A stretch of DNA of 64,000 bases from Pseudolactococcus plantarum (GTDB taxonomy: Bacteria; Bacillota; Bacilli; Lactobacillales; Streptococcaceae), in the NCBI RefSeq assembly GCF_002441715.1, contig NZ_JXJX01000003.1:120330-184329 (forward strand). The letters are read 5' to 3'. Every line of letters starts with the position of its first letter. The first letter of the stretch is position 1. Shown piece by piece: positions 26,665-36,201 of this stretch. The notes under the pieces were generated by a model. It searched no databases. It was not told where the DNA came from and worked only from the letters and a program-made list of their open reading frames with translations. A program made the translations under genes and the position numbers.

Positions 26665-28683
26665 ATGGGAAAATTTGAAAAACAAGCCGAGGAATTGTTA
26701 GACGCAATTGGCGGCAAAGAGAATGTCGCAGCAGTCACACACTGTGCGACTCGGATGAGATTTGTGCTGAATGATGATGAAAAAGCTGATAAAAAACGGA
26801 TTGAGGCGATTTCGACAACAAAGGGTATGTTCACAAATGCTGGTCAATTTCAAGTTATTATTGGTAATGATGTTGCTGAGTTTTATAACGATTTTTCAGC
26901 AATTAGTGGCATTGAAGGGGTGTCTAAGGAAGCTGTCAAATCAGCTGCAAAGACAAACCAAAATGTCGTTCAAAAGATCGTTGGTGTCTTAGCTGAAATA
27001 TTTACACCTTTACTACCAGCTATTATCGTAGGTGGTTTGATTTTAGGGCTCAGAAATATTTTAGAAGGTGTTCAGATAGAAGCGCTAGGGCAAGCTGTTG
27101 AAGGTGGTGTAAAAAAAGTCACAACTGGTGGACAGCCTGTATGGAACACAATCGTTCAAGTATCTCCATTCTGGAATGGGGTCAATAGTTTTTTATGGTT
27201 ACCAGGTGAAGCGATTTTCCACTTCCTGCCTGTTGGGATTACATGGTCAGTTACACGTAAGATGGGTACGACACAGATCTTGGGTATCGTCCTTGGGATT
27301 ACGCTCGTATCGCCACAGTTACTAAATGCTTATGCAGTTAACTCAACATCAGCAGCTGAAATTGCGAAAAACTGGACTTGGGACTTTGGGTTCTTTACGA
27401 TGGAGAAAATCGGTTACCAAGCTCAAGTTATTCCTGCTATGGCAGCTGGTTTCCTACTTGCCTACCTAGAACGCTTCTTTAGAAAATATATACCTGAAGC
27501 AGTTTCTATGATTTTTGTGCCATTATTTTCTCTCCTACCAACAATTATTGCAGCGCATGCAATCATTGGTCCAATCGGTTGGAAAATCGGACAAGGTATT
27601 TCATTTGTTGTCAACGCGGGCTTAACTTCTTCTGTTTCTTGGTTATTTGGTGGAGTGTTTGGTATACTATACGCACCACTCGTGATTACAGGGTTGCATC
27701 ATACTGCGCTTGCAATTGACACACAACTCATTGCAGATTATGGGTCAACCAATCTATGGCCTTTGATTGATTTATCAAATATTGCACAAGGTGCATCAGT
27801 ATTTGCTGTTTATTTATTACATAAGAAAAACAAAAAAGAAGCAGAAATTTCAGTACCATCTACAATCTCTGCCTGGTTAGGTGTCACAGAACCAGCCATG
27901 TTTGGGATTAACTTAAAATATCTCTATCCATTTGTTGCAGCGATGATCGGTTCAGGTATCGCAGGTATGGTATCGACATTTATGGGTGTTCGTGCTAATG
28001 CGATTGGTGTAGGTGGTTTGCCAGGTATTTTAGCTATTCGTGGTCAAGATATGTTGAAATTCTTGTTACCAATGGCGATTGCAATCGTGGTGCCAGTAAT
28101 CTTAACCTTCTTCTTCCGTCAAGCAGGCATTTTTAACAAACTAGACAGAGTTGGGGCTGGTGTATCAGCTGATGTTGATGCAGACGCGACAGAGACGCAA
28201 CCAACTGGTGTTGCTTTGGGAACACAAGTAACTATCGTTAGTCCTTTAAAAGGAGACGTTCGCCCATTAGCAGACGCTACTGATCCAGTATTTAGTGAAT
28301 GTGTCATGGGGCAAGGTGTCATCATCATCCCATCTGAAGGTGTTTTATCAGCACCATTTGATGGTGTGGTATCTGCCATTTTCCCTACTAAACACGCGAT
28401 CGGTTTGGTATCTGATGACGGTGTGGAAGTATTGATGCACGTTGGTATGGATACTGTTAGTTTAGCTGGTAAAGGATTTGAAACTTTGGTAAAACAAGGT
28501 CAACAAGTCAAACAAGGTGAACACTTGTTAAGCTTTGATATTGCCTTTATCAAAGCACAAGGATTGGTAGTTGAAACACCAGTCATCGTAACAAATCAAG
28601 ATAGTTTCCAAGTAGATACAATCGGTCAATTGCCACGTGTCATCACAAGTGGAGATGCAGTGATGCGTGCTACAAAAATTTAA
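26665..28683 (+). CDS. treP: PTS trehalose transporter, EIIBCA
   Basis: A 672-residue fused PTS permease. Order: EIIB (residues ~1-90, phosphorylated Cys27 in THCATRMRF), EIIC (~105-490, about ten helices), linker, and a glucose-type EIIA at the C terminus (~525-672) with the His pair in TKHAIGLVSDDG and LMHVGMDTV. Trehalose is taken up and phosphorylated to trehalose-6-phosphate. Trehalose specificity rests on EIIBC similarity to the trehalose group and on the hydrolase gene next door. The ATG at 26665 follows AAAGGAG; upstream in-frame codons lie in the operator region. A hairpin without T run separates it from the hydrolase gene. Confidence 0.9.
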   Translation: MGKFEKQAEELLDAIGGKENVAAVTHCATRMRFVLNDDEKADKKRIEAISTTKGMFTNAGQFQVIIGNDVAEFYNDFSAISGIEGVSKEAVKSAAKTNQNVVQKIVGVLAEIFTPLLPAIIVGGLILGLRNILEGVQIEALGQAVEGGVKKVTTGGQPVWNTIVQVSPFWNGVNSFLWLPGEAIFHFLPVGITWSVTRKMGTTQILGIVLGITLVSPQLLNAYAVNSTSAAEIAKNWTWDFGFFTMEKIGYQAQVIPAMAAGFLLAYLERFFRKYIPEAVSMIFVPLFSLLPTIIAAHAIIGPIGWKIGQGISFVVNAGLTSSVSWLFGGVFGILYAPLVITGLHHTALAIDTQLIADYGSTNLWPLIDLSNIAQGASVFAVYLLHKKNKKEAEISVPSTISAWLGVTEPAMFGINLKYLYPFVAAMIGSGIAGMVSTFMGVRANAIGVGGLPGILAIRGQDMLKFLLPMAIAIVVPVILTFFFRQAGIFNKLDRVGAGVSADVDADATETQPTGVALGTQVTIVSPLKGDVRPLADATDPVFSECVMGQGVIIIPSEGVLSAPFDGVVSAIFPTKHAIGLVSDDGVEVLMHVGMDTVSLAGKGFETLVKQGQQVKQGEHLLSFDIAFIKAQGLVVETPVIVTNQDSFQVDTIGQLPRVITSGDAVMRATKI

Positions 28684-28693
28684 AGACGACGAT

Positions 28694-28729
28694 ACAAAAG
28701 GGCTTACCGCATAGGACATGCCCTTTTGT
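28694..28729 (+). repeat. Inverted repeat between treP and the hydrolase gene
   Basis: ACAAAAGGGC pairs exactly with GCCCTTTTGT. Only a short T stretch is inside the arm and none follows, so partial termination or RNA end protection is more likely than a full stop. Confidence 0.65.
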
Positions 28730-28750
28730 GACTTAAAGGATTGATAGAAA

Positions 28751-30361
28751 ATGACAGTTAAAAATAAAATAATTTATCAGATTTATCCAAAATCTTACTT
28801 AGATACGACAGGAAATGGCATAGGTGATATTCGTGGTATCATCTCAAAACTAGATTATTTAGCAGACTTAGGCATAGATATGATTTGGCTAAATCCGATT
28901 TATCCAAGTCCACAACGTGATAATGGCTATGATATTTCTGACTACGTAGCGATAGATCCTATGTTTGGGACTATGGATGAGTTTGAACTGATGATTGCAG
29001 AAGGAAAAAAACGTGGCATCTCGTTTATGTTGGACATGGTTTTAAATCATGTATCGACTGAACATGTCTGGTTTCAAAAGGCTTTAGCAGGGGACAAGTA
29101 TTATCAAGATTTCTTCTTTATCCAAGAGACGCCAACTGATTGGGTATCAAAATTTGGTGGCAGTGCGTGGGCCCCTTTTGGCGATACAGGTAAGTACTAC
29201 CTTCATTTATTTGATGTGACACAGGCCGATCTCAACTGGCGAAATGAAAATGTACGTCAAGCATTATTTGATGTTGTTAATTTTTGGCGAGAAAAAGGTG
29301 TTCATGGCTTTAGATTTGATGTGATTAATCTAATCGGGAAAGATGCTATTTTGAAATCAAACCCCGAGAATGAAGGTAAAGCAGAATATACAGATAAACC
29401 ACTGACACATGAGTATCTTCAAATGATGAATCAAGCGAGTTTTGGACAGGATACAGATGCAATTACGGTCGGTGAGATGAGTTCTACAACGATTGATAAC
29501 TGTATTTTATACAGTCAACCAAATCGCCATGAATTATCGATGACCTTTAATTTCCACCATCTCAAAGTGGATTATGCCAATGGTCAAAAGTGGACGAAAT
29601 CACCATTTGACTTTCAAGCCTTAAAGACACTTTTCCATACTTGGGGTGAACAGATGAGTGATGGCAATGGCTGGAATGCACTTTTTTGGAATAACCACGA
29701 CCAGCCACGCGCGATTAACCGATTTGTTGATTTTAAAAATTTCCGTATTAAAGGTGCGACCATGTTAGCAGCGAGTATTCATCTTAGTCGTGGGACGCCC
29801 TATATCTATATGGGAGAAGAAATCGGTATGGTTGATCCAGATTTTCAGTCTATAGCTGATTATGTAGATATTGAATCTAAAAATGCCTATCAAGCATTAC
29901 TAGACAAAGGGTATACGGCTGAAGCAGCGTTTGAAATCATCCAAATCAAGTCTCGGGATAATGCTAGAACACCGATGCAATGGGATACAACAGAAAATGC
30001 TGGTTTTTCAAAAGGGACGCCATGGTTATCTGTAGGGAATCACAAAGAGATTAATGTTGAACAGGATAAAGATGGTGAAATCTTTCAGTTTTATAAAAAA
30101 TTGATTGCACTTCGCAAGTCAGATACCTTAATCTCTCAAGGTAACTACAAAGCAGCTTATCAAGACTCAGAGCATATCTATGCGTTTATTCGTGAAGATG
30201 AAGGACGAAAACTTTTAGTCGTGAACAATTTCTCAAATCAAGTTGTTGATTTTAACTTGATGGCCGACTTTAAGCATCATCAAATTTTAGTCAATAATTA
30301 TACAGATTACACTGAAAATAGCTTACAACCGTATCAATCAATTGCTTTTCTATGTGACTAA
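28751..30361 (+). CDS. treC: Trehalose-6-phosphate hydrolase (GH13)
   Basis: A 536-residue alpha-glucosidase of the GH13 oligo-1,6-glucosidase/trehalose-6-phosphate hydrolase group. The four GH13 regions are present: DMVLNH (~95-100), GFRFDVIN with nucleophile Asp190, VGEMS with acid/base Glu242, and NNHDQPR with Asp317. The product pair is glucose plus glucose-6-phosphate. The phosphate specificity is inferred from the treP gene upstream and the FGGSAW region, which resembles TreC/TreA. Model lactococci often use trehalose-6-phosphate phosphorylase instead, so a hydrolase is worth noting. AAAGGA stands upstream of the ATG. Confidence 0.88.
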   Translation: MTVKNKIIYQIYPKSYLDTTGNGIGDIRGIISKLDYLADLGIDMIWLNPIYPSPQRDNGYDISDYVAIDPMFGTMDEFELMIAEGKKRGISFMLDMVLNHVSTEHVWFQKALAGDKYYQDFFFIQETPTDWVSKFGGSAWAPFGDTGKYYLHLFDVTQADLNWRNENVRQALFDVVNFWREKGVHGFRFDVINLIGKDAILKSNPENEGKAEYTDKPLTHEYLQMMNQASFGQDTDAITVGEMSSTTIDNCILYSQPNRHELSMTFNFHHLKVDYANGQKWTKSPFDFQALKTLFHTWGEQMSDGNGWNALFWNNHDQPRAINRFVDFKNFRIKGATMLAASIHLSRGTPYIYMGEEIGMVDPDFQSIADYVDIESKNAYQALLDKGYTAEAAFEIIQIKSRDNARTPMQWDTTENAGFSKGTPWLSVGNHKEINVEQDKDGEIFQFYKKLIALRKSDTLISQGNYKAAYQDSEHIYAFIREDEGRKLLVVNNFSNQVVDFNLMADFKHHQILVNNYTDYTENSLQPYQSIAFLCD

Positions 30362-30364
30362 TAC

Positions 30365-30438
30365 TTGACAAATGTATAAATATACAATAAAATAGACTTA
30401 TTATTCATATTGAATTATCTAAAATTAACTTTAGATAA
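30365..30438 (+). promoter_or_regulatory. OTC promoter with ARG-box-like operator and leader inverted repeat
   Basis: TTGACA (30365-30370) and TAAAAT (30388-30393) are exactly 17 bases apart. The spacer holds TGTATAAATATACA (30373-30386), a perfect dyad of the ARG-box type bound by ArgR/AhrC regulators. In the leader TTATCTAAA and TTTAGATAA form a 9-bp inverted repeat (30415-30438). Confidence 0.75.
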
Positions 30439-30467
30439 ACTTAGATATAGAAAGATAGGTCTATTTT

Positions 30468-31469
30468 ATGTTTCAAGGACGGTCATTACTTAAAGAAATT
30501 GATTTTACAAAAGCAGAGTTGCAGTATTTGATTGATTTTGCGATTCATTTGAAAGCACTTAAAAAAAATCACATCCCACATCCTTATTTAGCAGGTAAAA
30601 ACATTGCCTTATTATTTGAAAAAACATCAACTAGAACACGCGCAGCCTTTACTGTAGCAGCAAATGATCTAGGTGCGCATCCAGAATTTTTAGGACCAAA
30701 CGATATCCAATTTGGTAAAAAAGAGTCTACTGCTGACACAGCACAAGTTTTAGGCAGCATGTTTGATGGTATTCAGTTTCGAGGATTTAAACAAAGTGAT
30801 GTTGAAATTTTAGCTGAAAATTCAGGTGTTCCGGTATGGAATGGCTTGACGGATACTTGGCACCCGACACAAATGCTAGCTGATTTTATGACAATCAAAG
30901 AACAACTTGGTGACTATACCGGTAAACACCTTGTTTATATAGGGGATGGTCGAAATAATATGGCTAATTCTTTATTGGTAACCTCAGCAATTTTAGGGGT
31001 TGATGTGACAGTGATCGCACCAACTAGCTTACAACCAGAAACTGATATCCAAGCTATCGCGTTTGAAAAAGCAAAAGTATCTGGCAGTAAGCTTATCATT
31101 ACAGATGACCTAGCAGCTGTAAAAGGTGCTGATATCATCTACACAGATGTTTGGGTAAGTATGGGAGAAGAGGATAAGTACGATGAACGGATTGATCTGT
31201 TACTTCCTTATCAGGTAAACGCCGAGCTATTGGCTAAGACAGAAAATCCAGATTGTATCTTTATGCATTGTTTACCTGCGTTTCATGATTTAGAGACACA
31301 TACCATGCATGAGATTCATGACAAAAAGGGGTTATCAGCGTTAGAAGTAACAGATGATGTCTTTCATGGCAAAAATTCAGTAGTCTTTCAAGAAGCTGAA
31401 AATCGCCTGCACTCAATCAAAGCAGTTATGGCTGCTACTTTGGGTAACTTATTTATCCCAACAGTATAA
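30468..31469 (+). CDS. argF: Ornithine carbamoyltransferase
   Basis: A 333-residue enzyme. It has the carbamoyl-phosphate motif STRTR (residues 54-58), HPTQ (132-135), the ornithine-loop SMG (231-233) and HCLP with catalytic Cys268. The SMG loop argues for ornithine and against putrescine carbamoyltransferase, which has a different loop there. The enzyme makes citrulline from ornithine and carbamoyl phosphate (arginine synthesis) or runs in reverse in the arginine deiminase pathway (ArcB). No other arg or arc gene is adjacent, so the symbol could equally be arcB. The ARG-box in its promoter shows arginine-dependent control. A terminator follows. Confidence 0.88.
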   Translation: MFQGRSLLKEIDFTKAELQYLIDFAIHLKALKKNHIPHPYLAGKNIALLFEKTSTRTRAAFTVAANDLGAHPEFLGPNDIQFGKKESTADTAQVLGSMFDGIQFRGFKQSDVEILAENSGVPVWNGLTDTWHPTQMLADFMTIKEQLGDYTGKHLVYIGDGRNNMANSLLVTSAILGVDVTVIAPTSLQPETDIQAIAFEKAKVSGSKLIITDDLAAVKGADIIYTDVWVSMGEEDKYDERIDLLLPYQVNAELLAKTENPDCIFMHCLPAFHDLETHTMHEIHDKKGLSALEVTDDVFHGKNSVVFQEAENRLHSIKAVMAATLGNLFIPTV

Positions 31470-31520
31470 AAAATAATAACTATCTTGCGGTTATCTTCTG
31501 AGCGTCAGTCATAGCAAGAT

Positions 31521-31556
31521 AAAAAGCATATTTCAGATTAGAAATATGCTTTTTAT
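31521..31556. terminator. Terminator between convergent OTC and P-type ATPase genes
   Basis: Stem AAAAAGCATATTTC / GAAATATGCTTTTT with a six-base loop and T or A runs on both sides. An additional inverted repeat TATCTTGC / GCAAGATA flanks the preceding 40 bases. Confidence 0.85.
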
Positions 31557-31586
31557 TGATGGATTTTAAAAGGTTTAAGTTGTCTA

Positions 31587-34088
31587 CTAGTTGTCTTGGG
31601 ATACCTTTTTAGCGTTTGCTTTAAAGATAAATTTAAATAGACTAGATGATACATAGCTAACACTTTTCATCTGACTATGATCGACACTTTGGATGTATTT
31701 ACCAATCAACTCAGATAATTTGGTTAAAAATCTAAAGATAGATTCAGCTGTAAAGAACAAAATGACTAAAAGTAAGATAGATGTTGGTGAAATTTTTGTT
31801 AGTGAAAATAGTTTACTAAAGAAAAGGCTAAAGATTAACATACCAGCAAATGAAGAACAAAATATAATCTGACGAAAACGGTTCATCGGTGAACTGATTT
31901 TAAATAGGACCATAAAGCCAACAACGATTAACAACAAAGTAGCAGTAGTTGAGATATCAGTTGGTGAAAGTTTGAAGATAGTACCACAAACAACTAATGC
32001 ACCAACAATTAACATATCAGTTATCCCACCCGGTATCGCTTTACCTAAGACATTTAATAAGAAATTACCTTGAATGCGTTGTTTGTTTTGTTCAAGTGCT
32101 AAGAAAAATGAAGGTAAACCGATGGTAAATAGACTAATTAAAGTAATTTGTGAAGGTTGCAGTGGATAAGTTAGTGAGAAGATGACTGCAAAGATAGACA
32201 TGAGAAATGAAAAGATATTTTTAACAAGGAACAGACTAGACGAGCGTTCGATATTATTCACAACGCGTCTACCTTCCATGACAACTTGTGGCATTTTAGA
32301 AAAATCTGATTCTAATAAGACAACTTGTGCAGCATGGGCGGTTGCATCACTACCTGATGCCATAGCAATACTACAGTCAGCTTCTTTCATGGCTAAAATA
32401 TCGTTGACACCATCTCCGGTCATCGCAACCGTATTGCCATCTTTTTGTAGCACTTTGACGAACATTTTTTTCTGTTCTGGTGTCACACGACCAAATACGG
32501 TATGTGTTTTGACTGCTTGTGCGATGGACTCAACAGTCGTTAATTCTCTAGCGTCTATGTACTCATCAGCATGTTTGACACCGGCAACTTTAGCGATATG
32601 GCTAACCGTAGCTGGATTATCACCAGAGATGACTTTGACATCAACACCTTGTTGACCAAAATATTGGAAGGTTTTTTTAGCATTTGCACGGATCGCATTA
32701 GATAGTAAAATAAATCCAAGAGGCGTCACAGGTGCACTTAATTGTTTATCGGTCAGTGTGCCTTCGTACTTGCCAAATACAAGCACACGATAGCCTTTTT
32801 CAGCAAAAGGCGTAATATCGTTAGCATAATCCTCATACTGATCACGTAATACCATCTCAGGTGCACCGATAAGATACGTCCCTTCTTTAAAGGTCACACT
32901 ACTAAATTTATCGACTGATGAAAAAGTCGTAAATGATAAGGGTTTTCGGCTGCTGGTATCTGTAAAATGAGACTTGATTGCTGCCATCGTGGCATTGTCC
33001 TCAGGCATAGCAGCAGCAAAATCACTGATGTAATTAGTTAATTCAGCTAGAGTTTGCGTGTCGTCACCGTTAGGTTTAGCTGAAATGAGTTTGTCTACGG
33101 ACATCTTATCTTCGGTGATAGTTCCCGTTTTATCGACACATAATACATTAACGCGTGCCAGTGTTTCGATGCTCTTCATGTTGTGGAGCAAGACTTTGTC
33201 TTTAGCTAAACGTGTTGCGCTTAACGCTAGTGCAACGGTTGTTAAAAGATAAAGTCCCTCAGGAATCATACCTAGTAACGCGGCTTCCATCGTCACGATA
33301 CTTTTTTGGATAGAATTGTTATTAAAGAAATAGCTTTGACAAAAAAGTGTGATCCCTATTGGAATAATGAAGATGCCGACCCATTTGACGAGTTTATTTA
33401 AAGAAATAATCATCTTGGATTGCTCTTCTTTATTGATCGTCTTAGCTTCATTGGTTAGTTTGGAGATATAGGAATCAGCACCTACTTTTTCTAAGCGAGC
33501 ATAACAATCACCAGAGACGATAAAACTACCAGACATGAGTGTGTCGCCTTCGCTTTTAGGAACCTCATCAGATTCTCCCGTTAAGAGTGATTCATTTGCT
33601 TGGACAGAACCATGGACGACTTGTGCATCGGCAGGGATTTGATCCCCTGCTTTAAAGAGAACAATATCATCTAAAACTAAATCATCAGTAGCTACTTTGC
33701 TTGTCTGTCCGTCCCTTACTACTGTCGCATGAGTGGCATGTAACACGGTAAGTTTATCTAATATCTGTTTTGAACGAATTTCTTGGATGATACCAATCAA
33801 GATGTTACCGATAATGACCGGTAAGAAAGTCAGGTTATGATAAGACTGAACTAAAACCAACAGAATTGTAAAAACCAGAAAGATTAAGTTGAAATAGGTG
33901 AATGTATTTTCTTTTATGATTTGTGAAATTGATTTAAAATTGGTATCAACTGGTAAATTAGTCAATCCTTGCTGAATACGGTCATTGACCTGTTGGCTTG
34001 TTAAGCCAAAATCATAACTTGCTTGAATACGGCTGTAAGCGTTGGCATCTCTTTTAAGACTCGCATGAGTCTTGTCTTTTTTTAACAT
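31587..34088 (-). CDS. Cation-transporting P-type ATPase (CtpE/Exp7-like)
   Basis: An 833-residue membrane pump. Actuator motif LTGES (169-173), membrane motif IPEGL (275-279), phosphorylated Asp319 in DKTGT, nucleotide-binding region, and hinge TGDGVND are all present, so the catalytic cycle should be complete. About ten membrane helices are predicted. The PEGL motif and overall layout place it in the group that includes pneumococcal Exp7 and mycobacterial CtpE, for which calcium uptake has been described in the latter; substrate here is not certain. The start is supported by GGAG five bases upstream. It is transcribed alone; the 550-base gap upstream holds no gene that I can see. Confidence 0.87.
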   Translation of the reverse strand: MLKKDKTHASLKRDANAYSRIQASYDFGLTSQQVNDRIQQGLTNLPVDTNFKSISQIIKENTFTYFNLIFLVFTILLVLVQSYHNLTFLPVIIGNILIGIIQEIRSKQILDKLTVLHATHATVVRDGQTSKVATDDLVLDDIVLFKAGDQIPADAQVVHGSVQANESLLTGESDEVPKSEGDTLMSGSFIVSGDCYARLEKVGADSYISKLTNEAKTINKEEQSKMIISLNKLVKWVGIFIIPIGITLFCQSYFFNNNSIQKSIVTMEAALLGMIPEGLYLLTTVALALSATRLAKDKVLLHNMKSIETLARVNVLCVDKTGTITEDKMSVDKLISAKPNGDDTQTLAELTNYISDFAAAMPEDNATMAAIKSHFTDTSSRKPLSFTTFSSVDKFSSVTFKEGTYLIGAPEMVLRDQYEDYANDITPFAEKGYRVLVFGKYEGTLTDKQLSAPVTPLGFILLSNAIRANAKKTFQYFGQQGVDVKVISGDNPATVSHIAKVAGVKHADEYIDARELTTVESIAQAVKTHTVFGRVTPEQKKMFVKVLQKDGNTVAMTGDGVNDILAMKEADCSIAMASGSDATAHAAQVVLLESDFSKMPQVVMEGRRVVNNIERSSSLFLVKNIFSFLMSIFAVIFSLTYPLQPSQITLISLFTIGLPSFFLALEQNKQRIQGNFLLNVLGKAIPGGITDMLIVGALVVCGTIFKLSPTDISTTATLLLIVVGFMVLFKISSPMNRFRQIIFCSSFAGMLIFSLFFSKLFSLTKISPTSILLLVILFFTAESIFRFLTKLSELIGKYIQSVDHSQMKSVSYVSSSLFKFIFKANAKKVSQDN

Positions 34089-34638
34089 GGGACTCCTTCA
34101 TTATTTTGTTAAATGTTTGATCATGATTTGTAGACCCTTTGTCATTAAGATAAAAAAGACGTCACATAAGCGCAATTTTTATATGCATATTAATGACTAT
34201 AAATCATGGGTTTAGAGCACAGATAAGTAATTGTCCCCTAATTAAAACTGACAATCATTTAGAGAACTTTATCTAAAAGCTCAAGATTGACTTTTCTTTA
34301 ATTGTAGCATAGTCTTAATGAAAAAGTGACTATTTTAATATAAAGGATTTTATTAGACTTGATCTATTGTAGGCGATGACAAGCGTTGTTTAGAGGCTAT
34401 AAAACAAGGTGTTAACAGCACATTTAGCATTATTAAAGTTTGATTGGATAAAAAAATCAGACTTTTGTAGGATGCAATTATGACAGATAAGTGTATAATG
34501 GACTTAACGATATAACGCATCATTAATAAAAAAAACTATGTACAAAACTGATAAGAAAACAAGCAACACGTTTAAAAATAAGTCGCGTGACTAGTGAATC
34601 AATAAGAAATGAATAATAATAAAAATAGAAGGCTATCG

Positions 34639-36054
34639 ATGAATATAAAGGCAGTTTTTTTTGATTTAGATGGGACACTTTTTACAAGTTCTAGAAATGT
34701 GGCAGCAACAACGAGACGTGCTATCGTTGAACTACATAAAAATAAAATTTTAGTTGGGGTTGCGACTGGTCGTGGACCGGCTTTTGTCTTGCCTTTGATG
34801 GAGACTTTAGGACTAGATTTTGCTGTCACTTATAATGGCCAATACATCTTTACGCCAGATGAAGTGCTCTCAACAACTGCTATCGATAAGAAGACGTTAC
34901 GTCATATCATCGATTTTTCAAAGAAACATGGGCGAGATATTTCACTCGGTATGGCAGATGGGGTACATGGTAGTGGCTTACTAAAATTTGGGGAAACACG
35001 AACGGCGCAGGTTATCGCAAATATTTTGCCAAAACATGTGTCAAGTTTAACTAAAAATAGTTTCAAAAATATTGTGAGAAAGATAAAACCGCAGTCACAT
35101 CATTTAACTAGCCATATCAGGCAACCAATCTATCAAGTGATTATGATCGCAACGAGTAGTGAGACAGATGAGATTATGGCACGTTTTCCAGATTTACAGG
35201 CCACACGTTCCAACCCATATTCTGCAGATTTGATCACTAAAGGCAATTCCAAATTAAAGGGAATTGAAAAAGTAGGACAACAATTTGGTTTTGATCTAGC
35301 ACAAGTTATGGCCTTTGGTGATTCTGATAATGATTTTGATATGCTATCTGGTGTCGGGTTAGGTGTTGCGATGGGGAATGCCACGACAGGTATTCAACAT
35401 ATAGCAGACTATATCACAGATAACAATAATTCAGATGGGATTGCTAAGGCATTGGCGCATTTTGGGCTGATTAACTTTAAGCATGCGGATAGCTTTATTA
35501 GCAAAGATCAACAGTTTAACCAAGTCAAAGAATTTCACCGCGTGATGGATGGACAAACCCAAGAACTCCCACGTGTGTATCTGCCTGAGGAAGCTGGTTA
35601 TCGTGCTAGCTTCAAAGTTGAGGAAATTGTGGAATTTTTATTTGCAGCCTCAAATCGAGACTTATCTGTGTTTGATGACTTGACTGCTCAGCTACATACA
35701 GCGATAGATACAGCAAGTCGTAAAGTGAAAGCTAAACCATCAGCAAATCAAGCTGATACGTTGGTTGATGAAGCTGATGCTTTATTGGACTTATTATATT
35801 TTACCTATGGGTCTTTAGTGTTGATGGGTGTTGATCCGTATGACTTATTTAATACGGTACATAAAGCCAATATGGGCAAAATCTTTCCTGATGGTAAGGC
35901 TCATTTTGATCCAGTCACACACAAAATTTTAAAACCAGATAACTGGGAGACGGACTTTGCACCAGAAGGTAAAATGAAGCAGGAGCTAGATAGACAAATT
36001 CGCGTTGCGATGAGTAAACTGAGCAAAACAAAAGACACTGATGAAGATGTCTGA
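34639..36054 (+). CDS. Cof-type HAD phosphatase fused to a C-terminal MazG/PRA-PH-like domain
   Basis: A 471-residue two-domain protein. Residues 1-270 are a HAD-IIB phosphatase with FFDLDGTLF (nucleophile Asp9), GVATGR and GDSDNDFDML. Residues ~290-471 are a helical domain with HRVMDGQ, the acidic pair EEIVEF and later DEADALLDLLYFTYGSLVLMG, a pattern of all-alpha NTP pyrophosphatases (MazG, HisE and dUTPase relatives) that bind Mg2+ with clustered Glu/Asp. The fusion would remove pyrophosphate from a nucleotide and then phosphate from the product, perhaps in nucleotide-pool cleaning; this is inferred. AGAAGG supports the ATG at 34639; the 34089-34638 gap is otherwise empty apart from a TATAAT near 34494. 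Confidence 0.8.
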   Translation: MNIKAVFFDLDGTLFTSSRNVAATTRRAIVELHKNKILVGVATGRGPAFVLPLMETLGLDFAVTYNGQYIFTPDEVLSTTAIDKKTLRHIIDFSKKHGRDISLGMADGVHGSGLLKFGETRTAQVIANILPKHVSSLTKNSFKNIVRKIKPQSHHLTSHIRQPIYQVIMIATSSETDEIMARFPDLQATRSNPYSADLITKGNSKLKGIEKVGQQFGFDLAQVMAFGDSDNDFDMLSGVGLGVAMGNATTGIQHIADYITDNNNSDGIAKALAHFGLINFKHADSFISKDQQFNQVKEFHRVMDGQTQELPRVYLPEEAGYRASFKVEEIVEFLFAASNRDLSVFDDLTAQLHTAIDTASRKVKAKPSANQADTLVDEADALLDLLYFTYGSLVLMGVDPYDLFNTVHKANMGKIFPDGKAHFDPVTHKILKPDNWETDFAPEGKMKQELDRQIRVAMSKLSKTKDTDEDV

Positions 36055-36147
36055 ACATAAAGCAATTAGTGGGAAAGTTATGGCAAACTGAGATAACGGG
36101 ATAGCTTTTATTTCCCATTTTCAGCTGATAGGTATGGTGATGTCATA

Positions 36148-36186
36148 TTAAAAAGCACAATTCTTAAAAGAATTGTGCTTTTGTTT
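36148..36186. terminator. Terminator between the HAD fusion and aspartate kinase genes
   Basis: Stem AAAAGCACAATTC / GAATTGTGCTTTT with a six-base loop, T runs on both strands, between convergent genes. Confidence 0.85.
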
Positions 36187-36201
36187 TTTATGTTGTATAG
36201 G

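Noticed and set aside
34089..34638. Possible hidden gene in the 550-base gap before the HAD fusion gene.
   Set aside because: No frame with ribosome site and reasonable length on either strand; only a TATAAT near 34494 without a good -35.
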